Source of the DNA: Symbiodinium natans | Taxonomy: Eukaryota > Sar > Dinophyceae > Suessiales > Symbiodiniaceae | Direction of reading: 5' to 3' | Length of the DNA: 64,000 bases | Assembly: GCA_905221605.1 (NCBI GenBank) | Contig: CAJNDS010002226.1 | Location: 251,001-315,000 of the forward strand | Shown here: positions 41,913 through 53,645 of the stretch, one piece after another | Position numbering within the stretch: the first letter of the stretch is position 1 | Layout: each line of letters begins with the position of its first letter | Made by a program: the position numbers and the translations under genes | Notes under the pieces: model-generated | What the model saw: only the letters and a program-made list of their open reading frames with translations | Told to the model about the DNA's origin: nothing | Database searches by the model: none

Positions 41913-42766
41913 AGGTCAGGGACCGTGTGATCTGGCAGACAGGGGGCTTGAAGAGAGCCTGTTCCTCACTGATCAGGCTCCGCATCTTTGAAACCTGACT
42001 CCGGGCATCTTTAGGGTTTAGGGTCTGGGGTTTAGGGTTTCTTTGGGTTCAGGGTTTAGGAATGAGGGGTTTAGGGGTTTAGGATTTAAGTGTTTAGGGT
42101 TTAGGATTTAAGGGGTTTAGGGGTCTAGGATGTAGGGCTTGGGTTTAGCGTTTAGGGCTCCGCGCAAGAAACGCCATAAACCCGAGACTTACTCTACACC
42201 CTGAACCCCGAACAGGCCCTGAGCCCTCGAACCCTCACCCTCAACCAGAAGCCTTTCAAGGTTCCCGTGAGGGAACTCAACCTAAACTGCCATGCGCTGG
42301 ATTCAGCCACCCCAAGAAAGTGTGTTTCCGAAAATATGGTAACCCCAAAACCCTAAACCCTAAACACTAAGCCGACAGCAGCCTGGAAAACCGGAAGCCC
42401 TCACAATGTTGTCACACCCTCCACCGCAGCCATGGCGGCATAAGAGAGACTGGGGTTCGGCGGGATGAAGGCGTCCCCCTCCTCGAGACCTTCAGGCTCT
42501 AATAGTTAAAACCCTTTGGGGGAAGGGAGGCTTAGACCCCTCTGCGATTCAAACACTTCAGGCTATGACTAATTTCCTCACCTCAGTTTCCGGAACTAAC
42601 AAGAAGCCCATCGCTTTTTGGTTGATAAGGGTACTTGGTTGCAATAAACCTGACAAGGGAAACAAGGTCTTAGGGGAGTTACATGGTTTCTTTAGCATGG
42701 GCCCTCAAAAAGGGGACCCCTCATGTACCCCTAATATACCCTTTATATTTAACTATACCCTTAGAC

Positions 42767-42877
42767 TGGACCCAGGAGTAAACTAGGACTAAAAAGGCTA
42801 CCCTTTTTGGTTGTAAGGGGATTCATAAGGGAACCCCAATCCTAAAAAAGGAAATAAGGGCCTACTCCGGGTCCTAG
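42767..42877. mobile_element. Family C element, copy 2 (about 111 bp)
   Basis: The left end GGACCCAGGAGTAAACTAGG is the inverse of the right end CCTACTCCGGGTCCTAG. The body has GGCTACCCTTTTTGG and AAAAAAGGAAATAAGGG. Confidence 0.65.
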
Positions 42878-43013
42878 TAGACGAGGGCACCAAGGGGGCT
42901 GCTAGAGTTCAGGATACCTGAGATTCGTCGAACGCCCTGCGCCCTCCTGAGCAACCTGGGCCCCAAAGGTCCTAGCACTGAAAGATAGGTTCAACCCGGC
43001 AATTCGAATAAAG

Positions 43014-43090
43014 GTTTAGGGTTTAGGGTTTAGGGTTTAGGGTTTAGGGTTTAGGGTTTAGGGTTCAGGGTTCAGGGTTTAGAGTTTACT
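43014..43090 (+). repeat. TTTAGGG array
   Basis: About ten units. Confidence 0.94.
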
Positions 43091-43418
43091 CCTAAATTCT
43101 CCCAAACTCTGAACCAGGGCCGAGGAAAAGCAGCCCAATTACGCTGCTCCCAGACGCCTAGGCTCAATACTCCAGAACTCGCAACATCCCCCACGTTGGG
43201 CCCATGGCAAGTTCTACATTCCTAAGCCCGAAACCCCAAGCTCTTTCAGATGCCAGGTTGCGGTCGGCCATCGTGGGGTTAAACATGCACCGAAGGAGGC
43301 GCAGGTCCTGACTTGCAGGGCTTCGAAGAGATAGGGTTTAGGGATTAGGGTTTAGGGTTGAGGGTTTAGGTAGGGATTAGGGTTTGGGTTAAGGGTTTAG
43401 GGTTGATGGACATTGTAG

Positions 43419-43528
43419 CCTAAGGGTCCATGTACCTACATAGAATATACTTGGGCCTGAAAGCTACCATGTGGGAACTCCTTTCAGGCCAGACTATATA
43501 CGATACAGTTTCCTGGACCCTTAGGGGT
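43419..43528. mobile_element. Family H element, copy 2
   Basis: CCTAAGGGTCCATGTACC at the left and TGGACCCTTAGG at the right are inverted. It shares ATATACTTGGGCCT with copy 1. Confidence 0.7.
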
Positions 43529-43839
43529 ATAGGGCTTCCCAGAAAAACTTGGACCGACGCATACTGCGGCAGCGGTTGACCGAAACATGTTTTCCGACTT
43601 TTCTGACCGAAACTTGTTGGCCGAATTGCTGCAAGAAGAAGGGCTCCCTTCACCCTCAACTCTCAGCCCTAGACTAAACCCTAAAGCCCTCGAGCTCAAA
43701 AACCCTTAAGGCCTGTCAGGGCTGAAACCCTAAAGCCCCCAAGCCCTAAGACCCTGAAACTCTACTACGACCTTTAGGCCCAACCTCTGAGCTCGCGACC
43801 GACCCTTGGACCCTACTACGACACCCGATCCTCAAGTTA

Positions 43840-44064
43840 ACCCATGGGCCCCAAGGGCTCAAAAGGAACCATGGGCCCCAAAGGGCTCACAAGGAACCAT
43901 GGGGCCCTAAAGGGAGCATGGGCCCTTAGGGAGCTCAAAAGGAACCCATGTGCCCCAAGGGCTCCCCACAAAAAAACATGGTCCCAAGAAAGAGAGGAAC
44001 CATGGGGCCCGAAAGGGCTCAAAAGGAACCATGGGTGCTAAGAGCTCAAAAGGAACCATGGACC
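43840..44064. repeat. Minisatellite, about 37-bp unit
   Basis: AAAGGAACCATGGGCCCCAA and AGGGCTC recur about six times with length changes. Confidence 0.88.
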
Positions 44065-46747
44065 ATCCTCCTCCTTGATCGTGCGGTACGTGCCCTCGCG
44101 CAAGCTCTGCAGGAAGGCCTTTCAGGTTGTCGCTGAGTCTTAACCCCTGAGCCCTTACCTGATGAGTTCAGGATTAAGGGATTGGGGTTTAACACCCAAC
44201 AACACCTGAAAACCAACTGAAAACCACATACAAACCCCAACACCCTAAACCATGTAACCCTAAATCGCCGAAGCAAAGCTTGCAGAGACAACCTGCTACT
44301 CTTCTTGCGACATGTGGTCTTGCGGGTCCTGTTTCTTGGGGAGGCTCTTCGCCCTTAACCATAAAATCCTTAAGTTCAAGGAGGAGAAGAACTACTCATA
44401 TGGGGAACTATATGCCCCCCCTGAACTGCCCGACATACAAACTGTAAATCTCTGCTCCGTGCTCAAACGCCCGCCTTGCCGGAGGTGGCTCTTGCCTGGC
44501 AAGCTCACAGGGTTAGGGTTCGGGGTTTAGGGTCGAGGGTCGAGGGTCTAGGGTTTAGGGCTTCGCAGGACCTAAGTTGTCCTTCCTTTTGCAGCTGAAA
44601 GTCCGGAAGTCTAAACGAAGTAAGTAACGTGGGCGGGGGAGGGGGGGAAGAGCTCACGCCACACTAAGCCCAGAAAACCTTGAAAATCCAAGACCTGGAC
44701 ACCAAACCCATTCAAACCCTCTAAAACACGTACACCGTAAGAACGTTATACAGCTCTATAGCGCACCAAAGAAGTGCGTGATCTCTAAGCCCAATGACCT
44801 AAGCCCGAAACCCCCACCACCTCCCATTCAGGGGGCCTCTACGGAGTTAGACTCGCAGCTCAATTTTGGCAGCGATGCAAAGGATTCCACCTAGCGCGGC
44901 TTCGGGCACATAGGGTTTGCAGGGCTGTTGGGGTATTTGTAGGGCTTATGATGTTGGGTTTGGGATCATAGGCTTGGGTTCTCGGGTTTAGGTTTAGGGG
45001 TCACGGGGATTCGAAGGCTCAGGAGCTGATTCTGTGCCTTCGCAATGGGTATTCGAAGGGTTTAGGGTTTGGGGTTTGGGGTTTGGGGTTCGGGGTTCGG
45101 GGTTTGGATGGAATTAGGGTTTGGGGTTCAGGTTCACGGATGAGGTCAATGATCTGAGTACCCAAGGTCGAGGTTGAGAGCGTCGAGGCTGAGAGGCCAA
45201 ACATGTTCGATTGTTTCGGCTTTAACGTTGCACCCACTTTTTGTTTGCCTACTGGCTTGTTCAGCTTTCTGACTTTGTTGGGGTTACCCTCTGTGTGTGT
45301 TGAGTGGCGGGAGCGTTGAGTCAGGACAGCTGCAGTTTGATGTCTTTTGTGTTTTGTTCACACCTCCTGCTGGCTCCAAAATCTTGAGGCCTAAAGTTGT
45401 CAGGCTTTGAGGGCCCTGGCTTGAGCCCAGCAAAGAAGGGCCTTGCGTTCAGAGCTCGGAGAACCCAGTAAGCTAAGCCCGACCAGCTCCTTGGTTAGGT
45501 TGCGAAAACCCGAAACCCTAGACCCCGGAAAACCTTAAAACCCCAAAGCCCTAGCAAATCTCTTGACAGGTAGCCTACCTGCCAGCCCGGCGCGGTTTAG
45601 TAGGTTCGTTTGGGCCAGGCAAGCTTCAAGCCTTGCGACCTTCCCAAGGCTTCAGGCTTTTAAGGGCCTTTCTCTTCCGCCAGCCCGCCCCCGGCCCCAC
45701 CTCCCCGAAATTTGTGTGGGGGAAGCCCGGAAATCGTGGGGGAAATTCCGAAAGCGACTGCACCATCACAGGGTTTAGGGTTCAAGCCTCCCAAGAATCA
45801 CCTTCCGAAGACTCAGACCCTGGGGCTCGAACACCTCCATCCCGGACCATTTATTAGGGTTTAGGGTTTAGGGTTTATAGGGTATAGGGTATAGGGTTTA
45901 GGGTTTAGGGTAGGGCAAAAACCTGTGGGGGGAACAGTTGGTCGGCAGAGCAGCCGGATCACATGAAGGGTGCGCGACGGCGGAAACGGCAACCCGACTA
46001 AGGGCGGGCAGGGGATACGAAGGCGGCTATTGTCTCGGCACGAAGGTTATACGAAGGCCGGGCGATAAGCAGCGAACCTGTGCAAACGACGAAACACTCC
46101 CCCTACTAACTGCTCACCCCCATTGGTTCCCTGAACAGTTAGCATTTACGGTGCGGAGTTTATTCAGGTCCATTTAGGGTGTCCCTTAACCACACTAAGC
46201 CCAAAACCCAACGTACCCAGGGGCTAAGCGTTTAGGCATCCCTGAAGCCTGAACCCGAATTGTTACAAGTCCCACCTCAGAGAGGTTGAACTTCTCGAGG
46301 TCCAGATCGACGCCTGGAATTCTAGGATTATGACTTTTTGGGACAACCAAACCTTGTAAATCAAGGACTATCTATTTTTAGGGTTTAGGGTCAAGGGCTG
46401 AACTTCGGGCCTCCGACCACAATGCTCAAACTTCGATGCTCTCAAGACCCGAACCCCAAAAAATGACCTCCTTGGCCTGAACCAAGGTGCTTGTGTCGTG
46501 CACTCGATCTCAATATGTAGAGTAGTGCAGTACTGGTATCCCCAAACGGACAGCCCGTCGACACAGTCGCCAAACACTCACGACAGACAACAATAGAGAT
46601 CCCACCTCATGAGGCCTCTTGCTTGCCCTCTGTAAGCTTGAAGCTACAAGCCCCTGCCCCTTCAGGGCTCACAGGCTTATGGGTTTAAGGGGACCCGAAC
46701 CGCGAAAACCATAAAAATAACTAGCCCCAATCCCCGAAAACCCCCAA

Positions 46748-46808
46748 ACCCTCAACCCTAAACCCTAAACCCTAAACCCTAAACCCTCAACCCTAAACCC
46801 TAAACCCA
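46748..46808 (-). repeat. CCCTAAA array
   Basis: About eight units. Confidence 0.92.
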
Positions 46809-46889
46809 CTCTTAAGGTTAGCCTGCTTCAGGCTGCTAGGCGCAGGGTCAGCCCTCAGGTTTAGGGCTTGCTGATTTTCAGGGTCCAGA

Positions 46890-46988
46890 GTGCAGAGGGT
46901 TTAGGGTTTGGGGCTTAGGGTTTAGGGTTTAGGGTTTAGGGTTTAGGGTTTAGGGTTTAGGGTTTGGGGTTTAAAGTTTAAGGTTGAG
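46890..46988 (+). repeat. TTTAGGG array
   Basis: About 13 units, opposite to its neighbour. Confidence 0.93.
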
Positions 46989-47135
46989 TCAAAGCTGGGC
47001 AAGAGATCGCGTCCAAGGCACCCTGGGGCATCTCACCGCGCTGAGTCAGCTGGAACCGCTGCGGCATAAACCTTGGGGTTTTGAGTTTATAAGGTTCAGG
47101 GCGCAGGGTTGAGCAAGTTAAGACAGAATGTCCGC

Positions 47136-47167
47136 AAAAGGGTACCCCCTGAGCTACTTGGGTTCGG
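47136..47167. mobile_element. Family A end fragment
   Basis: Only the right-end-like AAAGGGTACCCCCTGAGCTAC and TTGGG are recognisable. Confidence 0.35.
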
Positions 47168-47498
47168 TTTTGGGTCCCTATGAAATCTACATTTTTCTGG
47201 TTTTTTCAGGATTGTGTAGGGGAGTAAGGGTAATAACAAATCAAAAATATGTTCAAACCTACCCCTGGCAATTAGAGTACGGCCGCCAGATTCATGAAGT
47301 CAGATCGCTGGAGTTTGGCAGGGGTTGTGCTAAGGCTTCCAGGCTCCAAGCCTCAGTGTAGTTGCAAAAAATGCCTCAAGAACTTTGCGCAACAAAAAAC
47401 GATTCCATAACCTTATGCCTTAAACCCAGCGTGCTTGAAACAATCAGAACAAGCCCTTCAACCTCAAACCGACCCTGAACTCCCCGAAGTATAAGTAC

Positions 47499-47552
47499 CC
47501 CTTCATGAAGTCCCCTTTCATGAAGTACCCCTTTCATGAAGTACCCCTTAAT
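47499..47552. repeat. TTTCATGAAGTACCCC minisatellite
   Basis: Three copies of a 17-bp unit containing the palindrome TTCATGAA. Confidence 0.85.
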
Positions 47553-47678
47553 TAGAGCCCAGGGGGGGGGGGGGGGGGGGGATGCTAGGAACGCCCATGG
47601 TATCTCCGTCAGAGCACCTCGAAGCCTGGGACCGCTCCACTAGCACTGGAGGGCTCATGGGCGGTGAGAGGCTTCGGC

Positions 47679-47875
47679 ATAGGGTTTAGGGTTTAGGGTT
47701 TAGGGTTTAGGGTTTAGGGTTTAGGGTTTAGGGTTTAGGGTTTAGGGTTTAGGGTTTAGGGTTTAGGGTTTTTAGGGTTTAGGGTTTAGGGTTTAGGGTT
47801 TAGGGTTTAGGGTTTAGGGTTTAGGGTTTAGGGTTTAGGGTTTAGGGTTTATAAGGGTTTGGGGGGTTTTAGGGT
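47679..47875 (+). repeat. Long TTTAGGG array
   Basis: About 25 units with one TTTTTAGGG. Confidence 0.96.
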
Positions 47876-47885
47876 GCGATCAACG

Positions 47886-47960
47886 GAACTCAGGTACCTT
47901 TTTGACCCTACTGCAGCGCCTGTGAATCTCACGCAGGGGCAAAAAGGGTACAACTGGGAC
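47886..47960. mobile_element. Small inverted-repeat element (family S)
   Basis: GTACCTTTTTGACCCT and AGGGGCAAAAAGGGTAC are inverted with two mismatches. Single copy. Confidence 0.45.
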
Positions 47961-48170
47961 CCTCGGTTCGATCAGTCTAAGCCCCGAACCCTTAAACCCC
48001 AAAAAAGAAGGGTTTAGGGTTTAGGGTTAAGGGTTTAGGGTTTAGGGTTTAGGGCCCAAACACTAAAACCCTTGAACCCCAAAAAAGTGTCCAAGCCGCA
48101 TAGGGCGCCCAGAAGGGCCAAGCTGCATGCCTGCAACTGGGATGATTTGCAGCTCTTCTGTAGGGCAAAT

Positions 48171-48290
48171 TTAGGGTTTAGGGTTTAGGGTTTAGGGTTT
48201 AGGGTTTAGGGTTTAGGGCCTAGGGCTTAGGGCTTAGGGTTTAGGGTTTAGGGTTTAGGGTTTAGGGTTTAGGGTTTAGGGTTTAGGGTC
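48171..48290 (+). repeat. TTTAGGG array
   Basis: About 17 units with three CTTAGGG/CCTAGGG units in the middle. Confidence 0.95.
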
Positions 48291-48608
48291 CTAAGAGCCC
48301 CATAAGCCCCCCAAACCCCCAACCCGCCTTGCAAGCCCGCCTGCTGCATGGAGACCCCCGGCACACCGGGTCGAAGCGCCTCGCTGTCTCTTTGTTGTCC
48401 TAAACCCCGAACACTATACCCCATAGCCCCTATACATCCTATAAACCCTATGAACACTGTAAACCCTATAAACCCTGCAAAACCTATAAACCTATAAACC
48501 CTATGAACCCTAAATCGGCTACTTAGGGACCCTGGACCCGAGTCGCAGACTTAAACTCCAAACTCCGAACGCCACGTGACAACCCTACTTGGGCTATTGA
48601 GCCACCTA

Positions 48609-48704
48609 CTTGGAGGTGCATGGGTAGTTAGAAGCAGGGATTTTAAGTATGGTAGCTATACTCGTAACCCGATTTCGGGTTATGGTTGCCCGTGAACCTC
48701 CAAG
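48609..48704. mobile_element. Family Q inverted-repeat element (96 bp)
   Basis: CTTGGAGGTGCATGGGTAG at the left and GCCCGTGAACCTCCAAG at the right are imperfect inverse, again with CTTGG...CCAAG ends. A related piece (AAGGTTCATGGGTAGCTGGA) is at about 13058. Confidence 0.6.
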
Positions 48705-48867
48705 CACGCTTCTGTGGGCTATACCTACAGCTTCCAAAGATTGCATCGCTACGATTGCTCTGCGGGGCTAGGGGGCGATATATCTTTCAAGAAGGAGTCC
48801 TTCCTGCAACCCCCAGCCGTAGGCCTGGCAACTTGACTGTGAATTACTACATTGGAACCAAACATGA

Positions 48868-48962
48868 TACCCTAAACCCTAAATCCGAAACCCTAACCCC
48901 GAAACCCAAAACCCTAAACCCGAAACCCTAAACCCTACACCCGAACCCGAAACCCTAAACCC
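48868..48962 (-). repeat. CCCGAAA / CCCTAAA array
   Basis: About 13 units, CCCGAAA recurring. Confidence 0.88.
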
Positions 48963-49176
48963 GTCAGGTTGAGGCCACCCTACGTCCGCAAATGCGCGAT
49001 GACGAGGGGGTGGCAAGGGGTTTCCCCCTCAGTCCACTCCGCTCACCCTATACCCTAAAACCCCAAAACTTGACAGCTACATCGGAACCGAAAAATGATA
49101 AACCCTAAACCCTAAATTCTGCTTGGGCCTTGAACATCTGGTCGGAAGGACAGCAGTCAAACCACCACCCAAAATA

Positions 49177-49278
49177 CTTTAGGGGTAATTAGCCGTGGTA
49201 TTCCTTTATGGTCCCTTTAGAATTATAATTTACCAACCCCCAAAAACCTATTCTATTTATTAAGGCCCCTATATTACA
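49177..49278. mobile_element. Family B element
   Basis: It runs TTTAGGGGTAATTAG ... TATGGTCCCTTTAGAATTATA ... CCAACCCCCAAAAACC ... AAGGCCCCTATATTA, the inverse of the 27.8-kb arm. Confidence 0.65.
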
Positions 49279-49633
49279 CTACCTGGACCCTGGCCTCAAA
49301 GCCTTCCAAACCGACCCAAACTCCCTGAAGCCGTGGGCCCTTGGAACCGTACAAACTTCTTAAAACCAAACCCCGCAAGCCCTAAGCCCTCTACCCCAGA
49401 AACTCCATAAACCCCATCAACGCCACAAACCACAAACACCCAATAAATCCCATAAAACCCAGAACCCCACAAACCCCATGAACCCCAAAAATCCCTAAAC
49501 CCCACAAACCCCACAAACCCCCCAAAAAAAAACCAATGTGGCACAGCCGCATGGCGCTGCGCCAGCTCGAACCGATCCAAGCCGAACTCAACGCCGCCAT
49601 AGATGGCATGAAGGTTCGACACGCACCCTGCGA

Positions 49634-49755
49634 GGGTTTAGGGTTTAAGGTTTAGGCTTCAGGGTTTAGGGTGTAGGGTTGAGGGTTGAGTGTTGAGGGT
49701 TGAGGGTTCAGGGTTCAGGGTTTAGGGTTTAGGGTTTAGGGTTTAGGGTTTAGGG
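49634..49755 (+). repeat. TTTAGGG array with TTGAGGG and TTCAGGG
   Basis: About 17 units, the middle ones TTGAGGG. Confidence 0.9.
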
Positions 49756-50030
49756 ACCACAATCTGGAGAACTGAGCACATAGGTTATAAAGTCCACTGG
49801 CGCAGTGGCTGGGCTTGAGGGTTTTGGCAGTTAGGGAGGCCGAGGACCAAACCCTAAACTCTAAACCCTAAACCCTAAACCCTGAACCCTGAACCCTGAA
49901 CCCCGAACCTAACCTTTCAGCCCTAAACCCTAAAGCCTCAGAAGAGGCTTTCCGGATGAGGCCTCAGACGCCCCCAGATTCCTATGGGCCGGCTCAGAGT
50001 GCTGAATGGGTTTAGGGTAAATACAGCGGC

Positions 50031-50143
50031 ACTAGGGTTTAGGGTTTAGGGTTTAGGGTTTAGGGTTTAGGGTTTAGGGTTTAGGGTTTAGGGTTTAGGG
50101 TTTAGGGTTTAGGGTTTAGGGTTTAGGGTTTAGGGTTTAGGGT
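50031..50143 (+). repeat. TTTAGGG array
   Basis: About 16 perfect units. Confidence 0.97.
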
Positions 50144-51196
50144 ACTATGAATTTCCAGCTAGAGTTCCAGCTATAGCTCTCATTTTTTGCATTGATAAAG
50201 GATATGGATATTGAAACATTGAACCCTTAGCCTGCTAAAGACACGCCTGTCTCCATGTCCACAATCTTGCCATGCTCCAGGCGTATGCGAGATAATCCCC
50301 TCATGTTCCTGCGGGAAGGCTTGGGTTTAGGCTTGCAGGTCTAGGCTGACGAGATCAGGTGTATTCTCCGGGTTGATATGTGCAGCGAGCCACAGCGATT
50401 ATGCCTTGTTCTGTGGCCAACAGCACTTAAATCCTAAACCCTAAACCCTAAAAAAGCGTCGTTGCAATTCGGGAGCAGGGCGGCTCATGAGGGGAGATTG
50501 TTGAAGGGCGATATGCAGGGACCTGAGCGAAACACGCACCATACCTAAGGTCCAGGTACAGGCTATCAGGCGACCTTACAGCAGTTGCGGGTGGAAACGG
50601 TTTAGGGCTTAAAGGCTTGTTGGGGGGTTTAGCCAGGTCTGCATGCGACACCCTGGGCCTTAAACGAATCTAAACGAAAGCCCTCAGGAAGAGGCGAATG
50701 GGTTGACATGGCTGTGGACTTGGGAACTGCGCGAAGAGCTGGGGGTTGAGGCTTTGTACAAGGTTCCGGCTTCGCCCCAGCATCGAAACCGTATTCACCT
50801 CGACAACACAGGGGCCTCTGAATTAGAATCTGCATTTCGGGTAGTTTGTCACATATATGTATGAGGCCGAGACATTTGAAGCAATTCAAATCGTTTGATT
50901 TCAGTTTTTGAAAAATTGAAGTGTTTACATTATTTGAACTTCTCACAGTATTGTAAAGAAAGCAAAACCGGCAAAACTAAAGACATTTAAACAATCTCCA
51001 TTGTCTGAACTAACTACATACATATTTGTTCATATCGGAACAATAAGGGGACAATATGTAACGGTGTACCCTGAAACCCGAAACTCACCCTCAGACTCTT
51101 CTTCCAAAGTCCGGCCCCATCCCCACCCCCGCTGCACACAGCGAATACCACCCTCAACCCTAAAGCCGAAACCGTAAACCTCAACCCTAACTTTGG

Positions 51197-51261
51197 CCCT
51201 AAACCCTAAACCCTAAACCCTAAACCCTAAACCCTAAACCCTAAACCCTAAACCCTAAACC
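51197..51261 (-). repeat. CCCTAAA array
   Basis: About nine units. Confidence 0.96.
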
Positions 51262-51320
51262 GGTCCAGAGCTGCGGGATCTCCGGATGGAGCTCAGGGGC
51301 CTGGCTTTCTTTCGGGTCAA

Positions 51321-51434
51321 TTAGGGTTTAGGGTTTAGGGTTTAGGGTTTAGGGTTTAGGGTTTAGGGCTTAGGCCTTAGAACTTAGGGTTCAGGGTTCA
51401 GGGTTCAGGGTTCAGGGTTCAGGGTTCAGGGTTC
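51321..51434 (+). repeat. TTTAGGG array turning into TTCAGGG
   Basis: About six TTTAGGG units, then seven TTCAGGG units (51385-51433). Confidence 0.95.
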
Positions 51435-51790
51435 TTTTTGCTAAGGGCTTCAAAGATCTTAAAGGCTTTGCGGCATAGGGCTTTCAGGTTTAGCTTTTGT
51501 TGTCAAGGCTCATGGCTTTCAGGCTTCAACGGCTTAAGGTGTAAAGGTTTAGGACTGGCGGTTTCGGATTTGCTGTATAGCGTTTAGGCTGCAGGAAACG
51601 TGCGCCGACCTGGCGTGTCTCACAGAGGGGTCCAGGCTTTGGGGTTAGGGGCTTTGGGGGTTCAGAGCCATGGTTTCGATGGGTCTTTTGCAGGTAGCTT
51701 CTCCACGCCATACATACAGAGCATTGTGGTCTTCTTGCCTTGAGGTCGTACTTCGATTTTGACATTTCGAGACTAAGGGTGTGTATGAGT

Positions 51791-51949
51791 CTTGGTGGCC
51801 CAGTAACCACATTATCATAAGGGCACCCTTCTTTGGGTTGGTTATTCTGTAAGGGAAACCCTAAGCCCTAAACCCTAAACCCCAAACCCTAAACCCTAAT
51901 TCCTAAACCCTAAACAGAAAAGGGTAAAGGGTACCACTGGGCTACCAAG
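51791..51949 (+). mobile_element. Family A introner-like element with GAGT duplication and an internal telomere-like array
   Basis: It starts CTTGGTGGCCCAGTAACC and ends CCACTGGGCTACCAAG. GAGT occurs just before (51787-51790) and just after (51950-51953). GAGT...CCAAG-G would read as a GA-AG intron on the plus strand. The body carries the usual AAGGGCACCC and TTTGGGTTGG. Between AAGGGAAA and GAAAAGGGTA about 60 bp of CCCTAAA-type repeat replace the usual short A-rich spacer. Confidence 0.85.
51856..51914 (-). repeat. Telomere-like CCCTAAA array nested in a family A element
   Basis: About eight units, several variant, lie inside an otherwise complete element. The array must have arrived after the element or travelled with it. 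Confidence 0.9.
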
Positions 51950-52046
51950 GAGTCTCTCCCGGCCCGCGCGCCGTATTCGCCACGATCTCGTCCGCCGCGG
52001 TCGCCCAGCCTTCATCGATGCGAGCTCCAGTGTCCACCTAAGCAGC

Positions 52047-52142
52047 AGGGTTTAGGGTTTAGGGTTTAGGGTTCAGGGTTTAGGGTTTAGGGTTCAGGGT
52101 TTAGGGTTTCGGGTTTCGGGTTTCGGGTTTCGGGTTTCGGGT
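52047..52142 (+). repeat. TTTAGGG array turning into TTTCGGG
   Basis: Mixed units end in five TTTCGGG copies (52106-52141). Confidence 0.94.
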
Positions 52143-53037
52143 ACCCCAGAGCTCCTAGGTAGGCCTAGAAGAAAAACACAAGAAACAAAACTAAGAAACG
52201 GGTGGTGGAATTTAGAGTTATTGGGGTCCTTATCATAAGGGCACCCTACTACGATTTTATTGTCGTAAACCCACATATAGCTTGCCTGGATCAGTCCAGG
52301 TGGCGAGGAATTTGGCGATCACGGACGCCTTCGCCAGCTCGCGGAGGTGGAAGATCACGGACTTCCTGGCAGGAGCGCGACCTCTACCCCAAACCCTTCA
52401 AGCTCTTAAGGGTTTTGGGTTTTGGGTTTGGGGTTTAGGGTGCAGGGCTTAGGATCCTAAACCCTGTAAACCCTGCACTCATAGTAGGCCTTGTGTAGGT
52501 TCGGCCCGAAGCCCTAAGGCCCCACTTGGGGTCCCCCGTTGTGAAGAAAGGGGGGGGCTCCATGCTACAACCGCTAGGGAGCCCAAGCCCAAACAGGTTA
52601 AGGGCCTAGGTGCCCATGTGGTATCTGCTGGTTTGGGATTTAGGGTCCAGGGTTTGGGGTTTGGGGCTTTGGGGTTCGGGACCCTTAGGGCTAAGGATAG
52701 GTAGGTTACCTTGTTGCATGTCACGGGTCAGTCTGCCGACAAGGCCTTAGCCTGTGCCTTTGATGAGCAAGCAGGGGCGACTGAAGGCAACCCCCCGCCC
52801 CCCCCCCCCCCCCCCCCAAAAAAAGTCGTAAGCTAGACGACGGTACGACCGCTGCAAGCCCGAAGCGCCACAAGCTCTAAAACGTGAACATCCTCATCCG
52901 CAAGCCGACCAGGTGTCTTGAAGGAACTCAGAACAAAACAAGCACAAACGTGCGTCACCGAGCTCCTAAGACACCGAATCCGGGGAGCGTACTGAGGCCT
53001 TCTTCCCAAAGGGTTGGGTGCGCAGCCCCAAGGTCGT

Positions 53038-53116
53038 TGTAGGGAGTAGTAGGAGTATTCGGGAACCTTGGGTTACATACACCCCTTGAAACCCCTTCCT
53101 CAAGAACCCTATAAAG
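53038..53116. mobile_element. Family J fragment
   Basis: GGGAGTAGTAGGAGTATTCG, GGAACCTTGGGTTACATAC and CCCCTTGAAACCCC then CAAGAACCCTATA match the right half of the 1.6-kb element. Confidence 0.6.
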
Positions 53117-53383
53117 AGCTCTTCGTAAGGGAGCCTTTTCTTTTCTAGCCTGGTGCAACCTTGTTCCGGGCACTTTTATATCTACGTATAACAATCCCTG
53201 AAAAGTCGGGCAGTCGCCTCTCTGCAATGAGGTCGAAGTTACCTCAAAGTCTGCGTGAGATTCGGGCGCTAGGAGTAGAGTCCCATGATTCCGCGGTTTC
53301 GCAAGTGTCAGGGAGTTTCTGGTCCAGGGTTCAGGGTTGGGTCTCATGGGCTTTGAGTTCGAGGCTCAGGGCACAACCCTCCT

Positions 53384-53438
53384 GAACCCTAAACCCTAAA
53401 CCCTAAACCCTAAACCCTAAACCCTAAACCCTAACCTA
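53384..53438 (-). repeat. CCCTAAA array
   Basis: About seven units. Confidence 0.95.
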
Positions 53439-53573
53439 AAGATTGGGAGTCCTGGCTGCGGTTCAGGGGCATGCTTGGGCACGCGATCTGGTCAGCTCTT
53501 TACTTGAGCCCTTTTAGAGTCCCTGTGCTGGGCTTGGGTTTAGGCTTTAGTTTTTGGTATAGGGTTTAGGATT

Positions 53574-53645
53574 ACTACTATTTGCTTAAGAACCCCAAAA
53601 GAATAGAAACATAGTAATCCCCATATTACCCTTAGTAAGTAGATT
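53574..53645. mobile_element. Family K fragment
   Basis: CTACTATTTGCTTAAGAACC then CCAAAAGAATAGAAAC and AGTAATCCCCATATTACCC repeat the right half of copy 1 in inverse orientation. The other arm is absent. Confidence 0.6.

Larger units (their letters stand above)
41383..51786. other. Intergenic, arrays and minisatellites
   Basis: Degenerate repeats at 42010-42140, 45056-45150 (TTTGGGG), 45838-45915 (with TATAGGG), 49380-49520 (AACCCCACA) and 49847-49940. G-run at 47562-47580. 50140-51060 is AT-richer (GATTTCAGTTTTTGAAAAAT) without a supported gene. Confidence 0.45.

Noticed and set aside
51526-51810. Minus-strand frame with MSKSKYDLKARRPQCSVCMAWR
   Set aside because: Composition looks protein-like, but there is no recognised motif and the downstream half is telomere-like and TTAAGGTG sequence. 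Could be an exon; not supported enough to list.
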